From positions 66,961,676 through 67,025,675 of the forward strand of contig CAMGYJ010000006.1 in assembly GCA_946122785.1 (NCBI GenBank): DNA of 64,000 nucleotides, in the 5' to 3' direction. The notes under the pieces were generated by a model that saw only the letters and a list, made by a program, of their open reading frames with translations, made no database searches and had not been told where the DNA came from. Position 1 is the stretch's first letter. Each line of letters starts with the position of its first letter. This document shows, in pieces, positions 9,616 through 21,534 of the stretch. This DNA is from Linum tenue. Lineage: Eukaryota; Streptophyta; Magnoliopsida; Malpighiales; Linaceae. A program made the translations under genes and the position numbers.

Positions 9616-12600
9616 GTTACCTAAGCTACAATTGCCGGGGTTTGGGGAGCCCCCTGGCAATTAAGAAGCTGGATCGACTGATCCAGAGAGAATACCCCAA
9701 GGTGGTCTTCATTATGGAGACCAGAAAGCAGGACAAGGAATGGGAGGAAGTGATCCAAAGATTCAAGGGCTATAAAGGCTTTGGAGTGGGCTCTCAGAGA
9801 AGGGCAGGAGTTATTAGCTCTATGGCAGGAGGAAATGCATGTGGAAGTAAAAGGGTTCGATGAGAACCATATAGATTTGAAGATTGAGGAGGAAGGAAAC
9901 CTATGGAGACTCACAGGAGTCTATGGATGGCCAGAGAGGGGAAACAAGCATAAGACATGGGAGCTGCTCAGATACTTGAAGTCCCTCACAAACCTTCCCT
10001 GGTTGTGTTGTGGGGACTTCAATCTAATTCAACATTATGCAGAAAAGAAAGGGAAACAGCCTGCAAATGGATATGAGATGGAGGGTTTCAATAAAGCCCT
10101 AGCAGATTGCCAATTGGAGGACTTAGGTTTCTATGGGAGACCTTACACTTGGGATAACAATCACAAAGATGACTCTTTCTTAGAAGAACGACTGGATAGA
10201 ATGGTGGCTACTGAAGAGTGGAGGAGATTATTCCCTGAAGCGGGAGTTTATCACTTAAGGAGGTGTGGCTCGGACCACAACCCTGTTTTGTTAAAAACTA
10301 ATGTGCTAGTGGAAGATGTGAAATGGGGCAACTACTTCAAGTTTGAAGCATTCTGGCAGGAGCATGAGGAATGCAAGCAAGTTATTCAAGGGGGATGGGA
10401 GTCGAGTGGAATGAACTCAATCATGGGGAAGATTAAAGTCTGTGAAGAGAAACTAAGAAGCTGGAGCAAACAAACATTTGGCAATCTGAAATCGAGAAGA
10501 ATCAAGGCAGAAAAGGCTCTGGAGAAGATTGATCGAATGGTGAAGACAGAGGCCATGCTGGCCCAACGAAGAGCACTTGAAAATGAGTTGGAGGACATAC
10601 TCATTCAGGAAGAATTAATCTGGAAACAGAGATCTAGAAATGAATGGCTGAAACATGGAGACAAAAATACTAAATATTTCCATCGTCGAGCCTCGGAGAG
10701 AAGAGCAAAAAACATTATAAGAAGGCTAAAAGATGAGAATGGAAGAATCTGTGTGGGGCAAGAAGAGGTTTCTAGCTGCATAGTCAACTTTTTTAAAAAG
10801 TTGTACACTGCTGGGCCAAGAACAACCTCTAATACAGTGCTAGAAGCAGTGACTACAAAGGTCACCACTGAGATGAATGCAGAGCTCCTAAAACCTCTAA
10901 TGAGAGAAGAAATATGGGCTGCCCTGAAGAGTATGGGACCTTTGAAGGCCCCTGGGGCAGATGGAATGCCAGCTCTCTTTTTTCAGAGAAACTGGGACAT
11001 AATGGGAGACCAAATCACTACTGAGCTTCAAGGTTTCTTTGAAGCTGGAAATTTCCCAGAGGAGCTAAATCACACTCTGATAGCTCTCATTCCTAAGAAG
11101 AAGAACCCTCAGTCCCCTGTGGACTTTCGTCCCATCAGTTTGTGCAAAGTGCTCTACAAAATCTTCTCAAAAGTACTATCAAACAGACTTAAAGGGATCC
11201 TAAATGAGGTAATTGTTCAAAACCAAAGCGCTTTTGTACCAGGAAGGTTGATTACAGACAACGTGATGATTGCATTTGAATGTTTCCACTCAATGAATGC
11301 AAGGAAATCAGGCAGGAAAGGCTTTATGGCAGCAAAACTAGATATTGCTAAAGCCTAATGATAGGGTGGAGTAGGAGTTTCTCGAAGCTATAATGTTGAA
11401 AATGGGTTTTGACAGTAAGTGGGTGCATATGGTGATGTGGTGTGTTAAAACAGTGTCCTTTTCCACTCTGGTGAATGAACATCAAACTGAAACCTTCTGC
11501 CCCAGCAGGGGACTCAGGCAAGGGGACCCAATCTCCCCATATTTGTTCCTATTCGTGGTGGAAGGACTGTCTGCTTTGCTTACTAAAGCAGAACATGAAA
11601 GGAAGGTGGAAGGAATTCGAGTGAAGAGGGATGCTCCCCAAATCACTCATTTACTGTTTGCTGATGACAGCATAATGTTCACTAGGGCCACTAGAGAACA
11701 ATGTGAACAGCTAAAATCCATTCTTCAGAGTTATGAAGAAGAGTCTGGACAACAGGTCAACCTAAACAAGTCTGAGTTGTCTTTTAGCCCCAATGTCAGA
11801 CAAGGTTTGAGGAGGGAACTAGCTGGGAAACTGAATATGAGAGTGGTGGACTATCACCAAAAATACTTGGGACTGCCCACCAACATAGGCAGGTCAAAAA
11901 AAAGGCATTTGGCTATCTGGTGGATAAAGTTAGAGCTAAAGTGAAAACATGGAAAGAGAGACTCCTTTCAGTGGCAGGGAAGGAAGTTATGATCAAATCA
12001 GTGGCTCAATCCCAACTGACATATGCTATGTCAGTTTTCAAGATTCCAACCAACATTCTAAAGGAAACAAAACGAGCCATTGCTCAATTCTGGTGGGGAC
12101 AGCAACAGGAAGAAGGCAGAACTCACTGGTTAAGCTGGAAAGAATTGTGTAAATCAAAGAAACAAGGGGGTATGGGATTCAAAGACTTACAAAGTTTCAA
12201 CCTTGCCCTCCTGGGCAAACAACTATGGAGATTAGTCCAATTTCCTAATTCTCTAGTGGCACGAGTGATGAGGGCTAAATACTTCGAGAGAGGTGACCCT
12301 CTGGAGGCTGAAGTAGGGAGGAATCCTAGTTGGATATGGAGAGGCTTGATGGCCTCAAAGACCCTAGTACGGAAAGGAGTGAGATGGAGAGTAGGTGATG
12401 GAACAAAAATCGACATATGGCTGGATAAGTGGCTACCTTCAAGTGAGAATTTTAAAGTGACCTCCCCTACAGTCAATTGGGGTACGTCTACTTCAGTAGC
12501 AGAACTGATCGATCCTGAGACTAGAAGCTGGCGGACAGATTTCATTCAAACTCATTTTAACTCCCTGGACTGTTCAAACATTCTTAAAACCCCCATCTCA

Positions 12601-13695
12601 AGACAACCAACTGAGGACAGAAGGATTTGGGGATATGAAAGAACAGGGGAGTACACCGTGAAATCGGCATACAAGCTATGGGAAGAAAGAAATGCTAATG
12701 AGGAGGGAGAACCCTATATACCAGTCAATTGGAAGAAGGTTTGGAGCCTACAGATCCCCCCTAAAGTCAAGGTGTTTGCGTGGAGATGGTTACGGAACAT
12801 TTTACCAACAAGATCTCGAATACTAAAACGAACTCAGCAAGGCAGTGATGACTGCCCTTTCTGTGGTTTAGAAGAGACCCAAGAACATGTCCTTCGGGAC
12901 TGTGCATGGGCTCGCAGGGTGTGGAGATACAGCACAATGGATCAACTAGTGAGTCGGGGGGAAAATCTTACCTCTGAAGAGTGGTTTTGCGAGTTGTAGG
13001 AGACGGAGACTGAAGATCAACTGGGATCCTTCATGGTGGCACTCTGGTTCATCTGGGATCAGCGAAACTGCCATTTATGGAACAAAAAGAAATTAGAAGA
13101 GTGGGAGATCCTACCCAGAGCGAGTGAGTGGCTAAAAGACTACCTGGAGAAGCAACTGAGATCGCAGGCGGAACCGAAGGAGGAGGACCAGCGGTGGAAA
13201 CCCCCGGCGGCGGGGATGGTGAAGATTAATGTGGATGCGGCTTGTTTTGAGGGGCAGGGAACGGGATGGGGAGCGGTGGCTAGGGATCAGAACGGGCATT
13301 TCCTGTTTGGGGCAGTGAAGCGATCTCGGATTCAGTGGAACCCAGAGGAGGCAGAGGTGTTGGCGATGGATTTTGGTCTGGAAATGGCGAGGAGGAGAGG
13401 AATGGGGGAAGTGGAAATGGAATCTGATTGCCAGGGTGTTGTTCAGCATCTCCGCCGAGAAGAGAGAAGGGAAACAGAGATCGGGCTGATGTGCGAGGAG
13501 GTGCGGATCAAAGCTCAGGTACTGGGCTCGGTTCAATGGTCTTGGGTGGGCCGAAGCAAAAACAAAATGGCCCATAAGGTAGCCCATCTGGATTGCAACT
13601 GGGATAGTGAGAAGGCTTGGGATGATAATCCACCTCAGGAAATTGTACCTCTCATTAGAGAGGAAACCTTTGAAAACTATGCTTTGTTTGATTAA
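9612..13695 (+). pseudogene. LINE 2 ORF2, multiply broken
   Basis: A decayed ORF2 whose pieces lie in order: endonuclease start (MSYLSYNCRGLG...METRK, 9612-about 9805); rest of endonuclease and start of reverse transcriptase (about 9805-11358: CGDFNL, SDHNPV, KAPGADGMP, SAFVPGR); central reverse transcriptase (11360-about 11900: GLRQGDPISPYLF, FADDSIMF); the post-catalytic region and zf-RVT (about 11900-12999: CPFCGL...HVLRDC); and RNase H (13033-13695: INVDAACF, MESDCQ, NKMAHKVAH). Breaks seen: frameshifts near 9805, near 11357 (just after KLDIAKA) and in the A-run near 11900, plus stops at 11372-11374 and 12997-12999, each one base from a Trp or Leu codon. All domain motifs are still readable, so decay is moderate. 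Confidence 0.9.
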
Positions 13696-13730
13696 TATAT
13701 GAATACAGTTTTCCTTCAAAAAAAAAAAAA

Positions 13731-13744
13731 ATCTTGCATGTATG
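13731..13744 (+). repeat. Right target-site duplication of LINE 2
   Basis: atcttgcatgtatg, a perfect copy of 7847-7860, immediately after the poly(A) tail. Confidence 0.92.
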
Positions 13745-13972
13745 ATTATTGTAGTGAAGATTTTTTTTTTTGGTAGCGAAGATTTGAATTGCTTATAATT
13801 GATGAATAATCAATCTCCATACACAAAAACACACAACGGTTTCCCCTTTACCTTTTGATCCTCCCCTGCTTGCTGCTTTAGTGCTTTTTTGTTATCTTAT
13901 TTTCTCTCTCTCACTCTCTCTCTCCTTCCTCCGTTCAATTTACACAACAATTCCATCTCTTCTCTTCCATGG
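13745..13972 (+). other. Non-coding DNA unique to the left of copy A
   Basis: No gene is seen. It includes a CT-rich microsatellite at about 13903-13926 and ends in ctcttccatgg, where the triplicated segment starts. The ttccatgg motif here is repeated at the A/B junction (36715). Confidence 0.6.
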
Positions 13973-16900
13973 AATAAGATCTTAATCACCACTATTATTA
14001 ATCCACGTTCAAAACTTTCTTCCTGCTCGAATTATGGCTTCTTCTTCATCATTTTCTATACTTAACATCATATATATGTTCTAAACCATGATTTCTTATC
14101 TAGGAATTTCTGGTTTTTCGTAATAGTCGATAAGTATTATGGAATGGTGCCATTTATGATAATATTGGCACATTTTTCTATCCAAGTGACATAATTTGCT
14201 AAAATCGTGCACAAAATTAAGAGACTCGTAAAAATGGATCAATCCGTTCAAAAATCCATACTCTTAACCCCACAACCAAACATGATTTGCTGAAAACAAC
14301 CACAACATTTCGCGACATGATTAATGGTCGACCTACCCGAAGGTCCCTCGACACTCTGTATGATGTTTTCGGTTATATCAGGGCAGCACATGCTTAGCAT
14401 TGTCCACTACTGAATCTTCACAGTTTTTTACACAACCCTTTTTGTTTGTCCCTCGTCCTGGCTTGGAATCATGGTGGCCATTTGGAATACAATTTACGAT
14501 TCATAATGTAAAAAAAAAGTCATAGGTAACTATAGCGGGTTTTTAGCTTTATTCATTAATCAATGTTTTAGTTGCTTTGTTGTTTGGTGGATTGACATAG
14601 GAGGAATGGCAATGAATGGTGAATTTGAAGTATGTGGGGGAAAAGAAGAAATAAATATAATTGGGAAATGATACAAGAATTAGATTTAAGAGCCGAGTTT
14701 TATGGGGTTTGGTGTTTGGTGTTTGGTGTTTGGAGTTTGGAGATGAGATGAAGGAAAGGTAATAGAAGAAATTAGGGATATGTTTTTCTAATCACACGTT
14801 AAGAATAATTTCCAGAAATTGAATAAGTTGAATGACAGACGGGGACCGAGCCCGCCATAACGGCTGTTTTTTGGTGAAAAATTAAGATACTTTGTATAGA
14901 GAGTTTTGACTTTTCCTTTTCCCAAGTGTGCTCTGGTTTTGTATTTGTATTGAGTGGTGACTGATGATCTCTTTTTCAGAAAATCACATCCAATCTTTTC
15001 CCTTTTAGCTTCTATTCTTCTCCTCTTCCTTTTCCTATGTGACCACTGACGAGACAACAAACACTATTTGAATTTGGAAACAAATCAACAATAAAGTGGA
15101 AATTTCTTGGTTTGTGCTTCTTCCATTGTTGTGGTTGCCTGAGAGCTTTTTGATATTTGTGTTTTGAGGCAAGAAATGAACCCTTTTGGTTGGGATTCGA
15201 TCATATATATTTTGTTGGTTCAGGTTTTATCTTTCCAGCGTAGAACACAATACTACCTCCAAGACCCAAGTGCACTAAAAATCAGCAAAGATGCAAAATA
15301 ATATCTCACGATTCCATGCAAATGGATCTATTTATTCGTGTGAAACTAAATGCAACATCTTTAACATAAACGTTTTAGGAAAAGTTGTCAACCCGGTTTA
15401 GTCCGCTGGAATAAGTGTATTGAGAGTTAACGGTCCGATCGCTTTATCTCGATTTAGCTTGGATATATATATGAAAAAATTATTATATTGTTAATATATA
15501 TTATAAATTATATACAATCTCATATAACATATGAGTAATAACATATAATATTACACCAAAGTAATAGGTCGTACTTGAATTCAACATATAGTGAAAATTC
15601 ACACACACTTATATAACATCAATGATCAAATGTTCAACTTAGAATTTCAAATATACGGTTAGGCAAAGAGGAAAATCGAAAAAGAGGCACATTTCACAAA
15701 CCAAATGAAAAACGATGCCGTTTGACATGTAACCCGATAACCTTGCAGAGGGTCAGCCCGCGGATGTGTGGCTCGTTTTTCTCACCGGATCAGGGTTAAA
15801 ACCGATCGACTAATAGGTTGATAACCTTACTTCATATTAACATAATATATTGTTAGAAAAAATATCGAACAAACTTATTTAGTGGTAGATTATTTTATGG
15901 TCTAGGTTATATCTTCAACTCTAGCCTGTAAAACCACACAAAACCAAATCGTATCATCATATCAAGAAGTTTTGTATCCTAGCCGCTCTCTTTTTATTAC
16001 CCGATCAATCAGTTTAATTAATATAATGTACTTTATCATGTTTAATTGCATGATCATGACGCAAGCATAAATTTAGTTGTTTAATTAATACAAAGACAAA
16101 CATAATTCAAACAAAATACGATCAAATCCCAAGCAAATAAAAGAATATTATATGAATATAAAACTTTCTTGCTCGTTTCAGTGGCGGATCCAGGGGGTGG
16201 CCACCCCGGGCCCCGGCCCAGCCCTCCCCTGGATCCGGAACTAGTATAGTCCTTATGAGTTTATCGATTTAACCATTTGGCCCAGTGTTATTTTATAATA
16301 AAATTGTGTGTAATTAGGAAAATGGGTAAAATGAACATATTCAAATCAAAACTCTAAATTTAGCCTGAAAATTCTAGCTCCAATAATTCTCATATAAAGA
16401 AAAGCAAACAATGAAACCTCAAATTCTAAAACGTAAAAGACTAAAAGAACTATGAGGTTTATTCTCTTCAGAAATTACTTGAGCAGCTGTTGAAAATAGG
16501 AATTGATTAGTCGATTGTGTTGACATTTGCGCAACAAAATGAACGATGAATTTCTCTCCAATTAGTTAACTATTTTATCTTAAAGAGAGTATGCTATTGA
16601 TGTGGATGTAAACTCTATTATTGATGAATTCACTATATTAAAATTTAAAAGATTGACGTGTACAATTGATATTGTAAAAAAAACTCTGATTTTTTTACGA
16701 TATCTAATTTCCTAATGAAATGCGGCCCAGTACTACGCTGTGTCCTGGATCCGCCGCTGGCTCGTTTGTTATGGCAATTGAGAAATGTTAAAATAAAGGT
16801 AACAAACAAAGTGATCACCGCCAAAAGTAGGACAGAAGGCAAAATCACAAAAGAAAACTGAAAACTAAAATGAAAATTCTGACCGCTGATGCCTATACTA

Positions 16901-17236
16901 ACCCAACAGAACGAAATCTGCTACAAATACAGCCAAATTGACATATATCACTGCTGCAACAAATTAAGGATACAAAAACAAAACGAAATGAAAGAATAAA
17001 AACCTATAAAACAACAAATAAAGAGTAGGCGTACGCTACTTCGTCACTCTTCCTACACAAAAAAAAAAAAGTAAGGAGCAGAGGACACAAAGTGACAAAA
17101 CAATTACAAATGGGCAGAAGCAACAATGTTTGCTTGCGCAATTTTTGTTTTTTTTTTTCTAGAAAGCTTGCACAAATTTTGGTGGAACAGATTTGAATTG
17201 TTTAATCATGTTTAGTTCTCATTTTATTGAATGACA
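13973..17236 (+). other. Upstream spacer of copy A, no gene
   Basis: AT-rich DNA repeated at 36721-39380 (copy B) and, from the equivalent of about 14810, at 45170-47010 (copy C). No convincing coding region or RNA gene is seen. It contains a short tttggtg tandem run near 14708-14735 (longer here than in B), a possible MITE at 15384-15828 with imperfect inverted ends, and the hAT-type insertion at 16179-16759. Confidence 0.65.
16179..16759. mobile_element. Non-autonomous hAT-type element, present only in copy A
   Basis: A 581-bp insertion with 16-bp terminal inverted repeats (cagtggcggatccagg, and cctggatccgccgctg at the right end, one mismatch) flanked by an 8-bp direct duplication gctcgttt (16171-16178 and 16760-16767). 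An 8-bp duplication and CA...TG ends fit the hAT superfamily. It has no coding capacity. Copies B (38907-38914) and C have the uninterrupted gctcgttt site, so this insertion is younger than the triplication. Confidence 0.9.
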
Positions 17237-17245
17237 TAAAAAAAT

Positions 17246-17814
17246 ACTTGCTATTCGTCGTCCTAAATATTACTAAAAGACGTCCTAAGTTTAATGCATA
17301 TTTACCTTTCTGTCCATTTAAGATTTTTAAATCAAAATAAAAAACAAACCTACCCATCCAATATCCCTTCTCCCGCCCAGCTGTATTTTGTCGCTGGCAG
17401 AACTCCTTCCCACATCCTCCGCCAACGAAACCCTCCAAAGCTGGCGGAAGTTCGACTGCGCCGCTTCTTGCCGGAGAAGATGACTGGGAAAGGTAAGCTC
17501 TCGATCCATCCGTTCTTCTCATGACCTGAAAATCCCTCTGTACAAAACCTGAAAACAGCTGATCTGTTCTCCACTGGTCGGAGGGTCGAGAGATAGAGAA
17601 GTTGTTCTTTATCCGTTGGTCGGAACGCAGCAACGTGGTTGTTCGCCCTCTGGTCAGAAAGCAGCCCCGCGCGGGTTTATCCATTGGTCGAACGCAGCGA
17701 AGCTTTCGTTTACCCTATGGTCAAAAATTGAATTTGGACTAATTGGTAAATTGCATATTAAAATTAGGACGTCAAATAGTAAATTTAGGACCTCAAATGA
17801 AATAGGCATTTCAG
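17246..17814. mobile_element. MULE carrying a captured exon-like piece, copy A
   Basis: A 569-bp element with long imperfect inverted ends (about 60 bp: 17246-17306 against 17745-17814, for example gacgtcctaagtttaatgc and its near complement) and a 9-bp target duplication taaaaaaag (mutated to taaaaaaat on the left here, perfect in B and C). A 9-bp duplication with long inverted ends is the Mutator pattern. The GC-rich interior differs from the AT-rich flanks and includes ATG ACT GGG AAA G followed by gtaagc at 17480-17497, which looks like a short first exon with a 5' splice site, as in Pack-MULEs. The right end lies 47 bp before the TATA box. Confidence 0.78.
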
Positions 17815-17861
17815 TAAAAAAAGGTCAGGTTGCCGAGCTGTATTCCTCTTCTCATCTCCCC

Positions 17862-17867
17862 TATAAA
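17862..17867 (+). promoter_or_regulatory. TATA box of the repeat gene, copy A
   Basis: TATAAA, 52 bp before the leader ATG at 17920 and conserved in all three copies. The spacing predicts a transcript start near 17895 and a leader of about 25 nt. Confidence 0.6.
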
Positions 17868-17919
17868 GGCTGGAAACCCTTCGTCGCCTTCAACCACCAA
17901 AAAGAGAAGAAGCAGAGCA

Positions 17920-18225
17920 ATGTCGAAAACCCCATCCTCCTCCGCCCCTCCTTCCCCTCTCCATCTCACCGCCGCAGCCAACTCTTCCTCCCCGCAGCCG
18001 ACGCCGGGGCCCGTCTCCTCCTCCCCATGTCCGTGCTCCCATCTCCTTGTCATCAGCCGTCGTCGGCAGTTCTTCCACCCCACACCGGAGTTCTTCCCAG
18101 GCAACGATGCTGATGAGGTCGATGTCATCCCCCCTCCGGCCGAAAGCTCTGTTGAGATCGGATCCACAACATCCTCTACTCACTCTACAATCTGGTCATC
18201 GCACTCCATGCCCACAGCAGGATGA
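17920..18225 (+). CDS. Leader ORF of the repeat gene, copy A
   Basis: A 101-codon frame starting MSKTPSSSAPPSPLHL, just downstream of the TATA box. Its residues AAANSSSPQPTPGPVSS match the 96-residue repeat in the same frame as the array. A 14-bp deletion (ttcgctgttcctcc is missing near 18026) then shifts the frame and the ORF ends at TGA 18223-18225. As written, the leader ATG cannot read into the array. It may be the true start of an older, longer gene, a short product of its own, or an exon joined elsewhere by splicing. No known family was recognised. Confidence 0.4.
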   Translation: MSKTPSSSAPPSPLHLTAAANSSSPQPTPGPVSSSPCPCSHLLVISRRRQFFHPTPEFFPGNDADEVDVIPPPAESSVEIGSTTSSTHSTIWSSHSMPTAG

Positions 18226-19326
18226 ACCTTCTGCCCCGTCATCCGCCGCAGCCAAATCTTCCTCCCCGCAGCCGACGCCAGGCCCAGTCTCCTCCTTCGC
18301 TGTTCCTCCTCCCCATGTCCGTGCTCCCATCTCCTCGTCGTCAGCCATCGTCGGCAGTTCTTCCACCCCACACCGGAGTTCTTCCCAGGCAACGATGCTG
18401 ATGAGGTCGATGTCATCCCCCTTCCGGCCAAAAGCTCTGTGGAGATCGGATCCACAACATCCTCCACTCACTCTACAATCTGGTCCTCGCACTCCATGCC
18501 CACAGCAGGATGAACCTTCTGCCCCGTCATCAGCCGCAACCAACTCTTCCTCCCCGCAGCCGACGCCGGGCCCAGTCTCCTCCTTCGCTGTTCCTCATCC
18601 CCATGTCCGTGCTCCCATCTCCTCGTCGTCAGCCGTCGTCGGCAGTTCTTCCACCCCACACCGGAGTTCTTCCCAGGCAACGATGCTGATGAGGTCGATG
18701 TCATCCCCCTTCCGGCCAAAAGCTCTGTTGAGATCGGATCAACAATATCCTCAACTCACTCTACAATCTGGTCCTCGCACTCCATGCCCACAGCAGGATG
18801 AACCTTCTGCCCCGTCATCCGCCGCAGCCAACTCTTCCTCCCCGCAGCCGACGCCATGCCCAGTCTCCTCCTTCACTGTTCCTCCTCCCCATTTCCGTGC
18901 TCCCATCTCCTCCTCGTCAGCCGTCGTCGGCAGTTCTTCCACCCCACACTGGAGTTCTTCCCAGGCAACGATGCTGATGAGGTCGATGTCATCCCCCTTC
19001 CGGCCAAAAGCTCTGTGGAGATCGGATCCACAACATCCTCAACTCACTCTACAATCTGGTCCTCGCACTCCATGCCCACAGCAGGATGAACCTTCTGCCC
19101 CGTCATCCGCTGCAGCCAACTCTTCCTGCCCGCAGCCGAAGCCGGGCCCAGTCTCCTCCTTCGCTGTTCCTCCTCCCCATGTCCGTGCTCCCATCTCCTC
19201 GTCGTCAGCCATGGTCGGCAGTTCTTCCACCCCACACCGGAGTTCTTCCCAGGCAACGATGCTGATGAGGTCGATGTCATCCCCCTTCCGGCCAAAAGCT
19301 CTGTGGAGATCGGATCCACAACATCC

Positions 19327-21534
19327 TCAACTCACTCTACAATCTGGTCCTCGCACTCCATGCCCACAGCAGGATGAACCTTCTGCCCCGTCATCCGCTG
19401 CAGCCAAGTCTTCCTCCCCGCAGCCGACGCTGGGCCCAGTCTCCTCCTTCACTGTTCCTCCTCCCCATTTCCGTGCTCCCATCTCCTCGTCGTCAATCGT
19501 CGTCGGCAGTTCTTCCACCCCACACTGGAGTTCTTCCCAGGCAACGATGCTGATGAGGTCGATGTCATCCCCCTTCCGGCCAAAAGCTCTGTGGAGATCG
19601 GATCCACAACATCCTCCACTCACTCTACAATCTGGTCCTCGCACTTCATGCCCACTGCAGGATGAACCTTCTGCCCCGTCATCCGCCGCAGCCAACTCTT
19701 CCTCCCCGCAGCCGACGCTGGGCCCAGTCTCCTCCTTCGCTGTTCCTCCTCCCCATGTCCGTGCTCCCATCTCCTCGTCGTCAGCCGTCGTCGGCAGTTC
19801 TTCCACCCCACACCAGAGTTCTTCCCAGGCAACGATGCTGATGAGGTCGATGTCATCCCCCTTCCGGCCAAAAGCTCTTTGGAGATCGGATCCACAACAT
19901 CCTCCACTCACTCTACAATCTGGTCCTCGCACTCCATGCCCGCAGCAGGATGAACCTTCTGCCCCATCATCCACCGCAGCCAAGTCTTCCTCCCCGCAGC
20001 CGACGCCGAGCCCAGTCTCCTCCTTCGCTGTTCCTCCTCCCCATGTCCGTGCTCCCATCTCCTCGTCGTCAGGCGTCGTCGGCAGTTCTTCCACCCCACA
20101 CCAGAGTTCTTCCCAGGCAACGATGCTGATGAGGTCGATGTCATCCCCCTTCCGGTCAAAAGCTCTGTGGAGATCGGATCCACAACATCCTCCACTCACT
20201 CTACAATCTGGTCCTCGCACTCCATGCCCACAGCAGGATGAACCTTCTGCCCCGTCATCCGCTGCAGCCAACTCTTCCTGCCCGCAGCCGACGCCGGGCC
20301 CAGTCTCCTCCTTCGCTGTTCCTCCTCCCCATGTCCGTGCTCCCATCTCCTCGTCGTCAGCCATCGTCGGCAGTTCTTCCACCCCACACCGGAGTTCTTC
20401 CCAGGCAACGATGCTGATGAGGTCGATGTCATCCCCCTTCCGGCCAAAAGCTCTGTGGAGATCGGATCCTCAACATCCTCAACTCACTCTACAATCTGGT
20501 CCTCGCACTCCATGCCCACAGCAGGATGAACCTTCTGCCCCGTCATCCGCTGCAGCCAAGTCTTCCTCCCCGCAGCCGACGCTGGGCCCAGTCTCCTCCT
20601 TCACTGTTCCTCCTCCCCATTTCCGTGCTCCCATCTCCTGGTCGTCAATCATCGTCGGCAGTTCTTCCACCCCACACTGGAGTTCTTCCCAGGCAACGAT
20701 GCTAATGAGGTCGATGTCATCCCCCTTCCGGCCAAAAGCTCTGTGGAGATCGGATCCACAACATCCTCCACTCACTCTACAATCTGGTCCTCGCACTCCA
20801 TGCCCACTGCAGGATGAACCTTCTACCCCGTCATCCGCCGCAGCCAACTCTTCCTCCCCGCAGCCGACGCCGGGCCCAGTCTCCTCCTTCGCTGTTCATC
20901 CTCCCCATGTCCGTGCTCCCATCTCCTCGTCGTCAGCCGTCGTCGTCAGTTCTTCCACCCCACACCAGAGTTCTTCCCAGGCAACGATGCTGATGAGGTC
21001 GATGTCATCCCCCTTCCGGCCAAAAGCTCTTTGGAGATCGGATCCACAACATCCTCCACTCACTCTACAATCTGGTCCTCGCACTCCATGCCCACAGCAG
21101 GATGAACCTTCTGCCCCATCATCCACCGCAGCCAAGTCTTCCTCCCCGCAGCCGACGCCGAGCCCAGTCTCCTCCTTCGCTGTTCCTCCTCCCCATGTCC
21201 GTGCTCCCATCTCCTCGTCGTCAGGCGTCGTCGGCAGTTCTTGCACCCCACACCAGAGTTCTTCCCAGGCAACGATGCTGATGAGGTCGATGTCATCCCC
21301 CTTCCGGTCAAAAGCTCTGTGGAGATCGGATCCACAACATCCTCCACTCACTCTACAATCTGGTCCTCGCACTCCATGCCCACAGTAGGATGAACCTTCT
21401 GCCCCGTCATCCGCCGCAGCTATCTCTTCCTCCCCGCAGCCGACGCCGGGCTCAGTCTCCTCCTTCGTTGTTCCTCCTCCCCATGTCCGTGCTCCCATCT
21501 CCTCGTCGTCAGCCGTCGTCGGCTGTTCTTCCAC
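19327..21534 (+). repeat. Four-unit higher-order repeat (1152 bp)
   Basis: The four-unit block beginning near 19327 recurs 1152 bp later with the same series of unit variants (for example PHFRAPIS...HWSSS, then HQSSS, then SPVSSF...SGVVG). In the first 360 bp about six differences were counted, roughly 98% identity. Confidence 0.8.

Larger units (their letters stand above)
7861..13730 (+). mobile_element. Full-length L1-type LINE with its target-site duplication
   Basis: The element runs from just after the left target duplication to the poly(A) run (13718-13730) that precedes the right one, about 5.87 kb. It has a 5' leader, an intact ORF1 and a defective ORF2 carrying frameshifts and stops. 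Both ends are defined directly by the sequence, so this is a complete insertion, not a 5'-truncated one. It cannot encode its own ORF2 activities. Confidence 0.93.

Noticed and set aside
14788..15060. Basic 90-codon minus-strand ORF in the upstream spacer, repeated at 37524-37796 and 45131-45427
   Set aside because: It is conserved only because the spacer is duplicated. It has no recognisable domain, and copy C alters its C-terminus at the junction.
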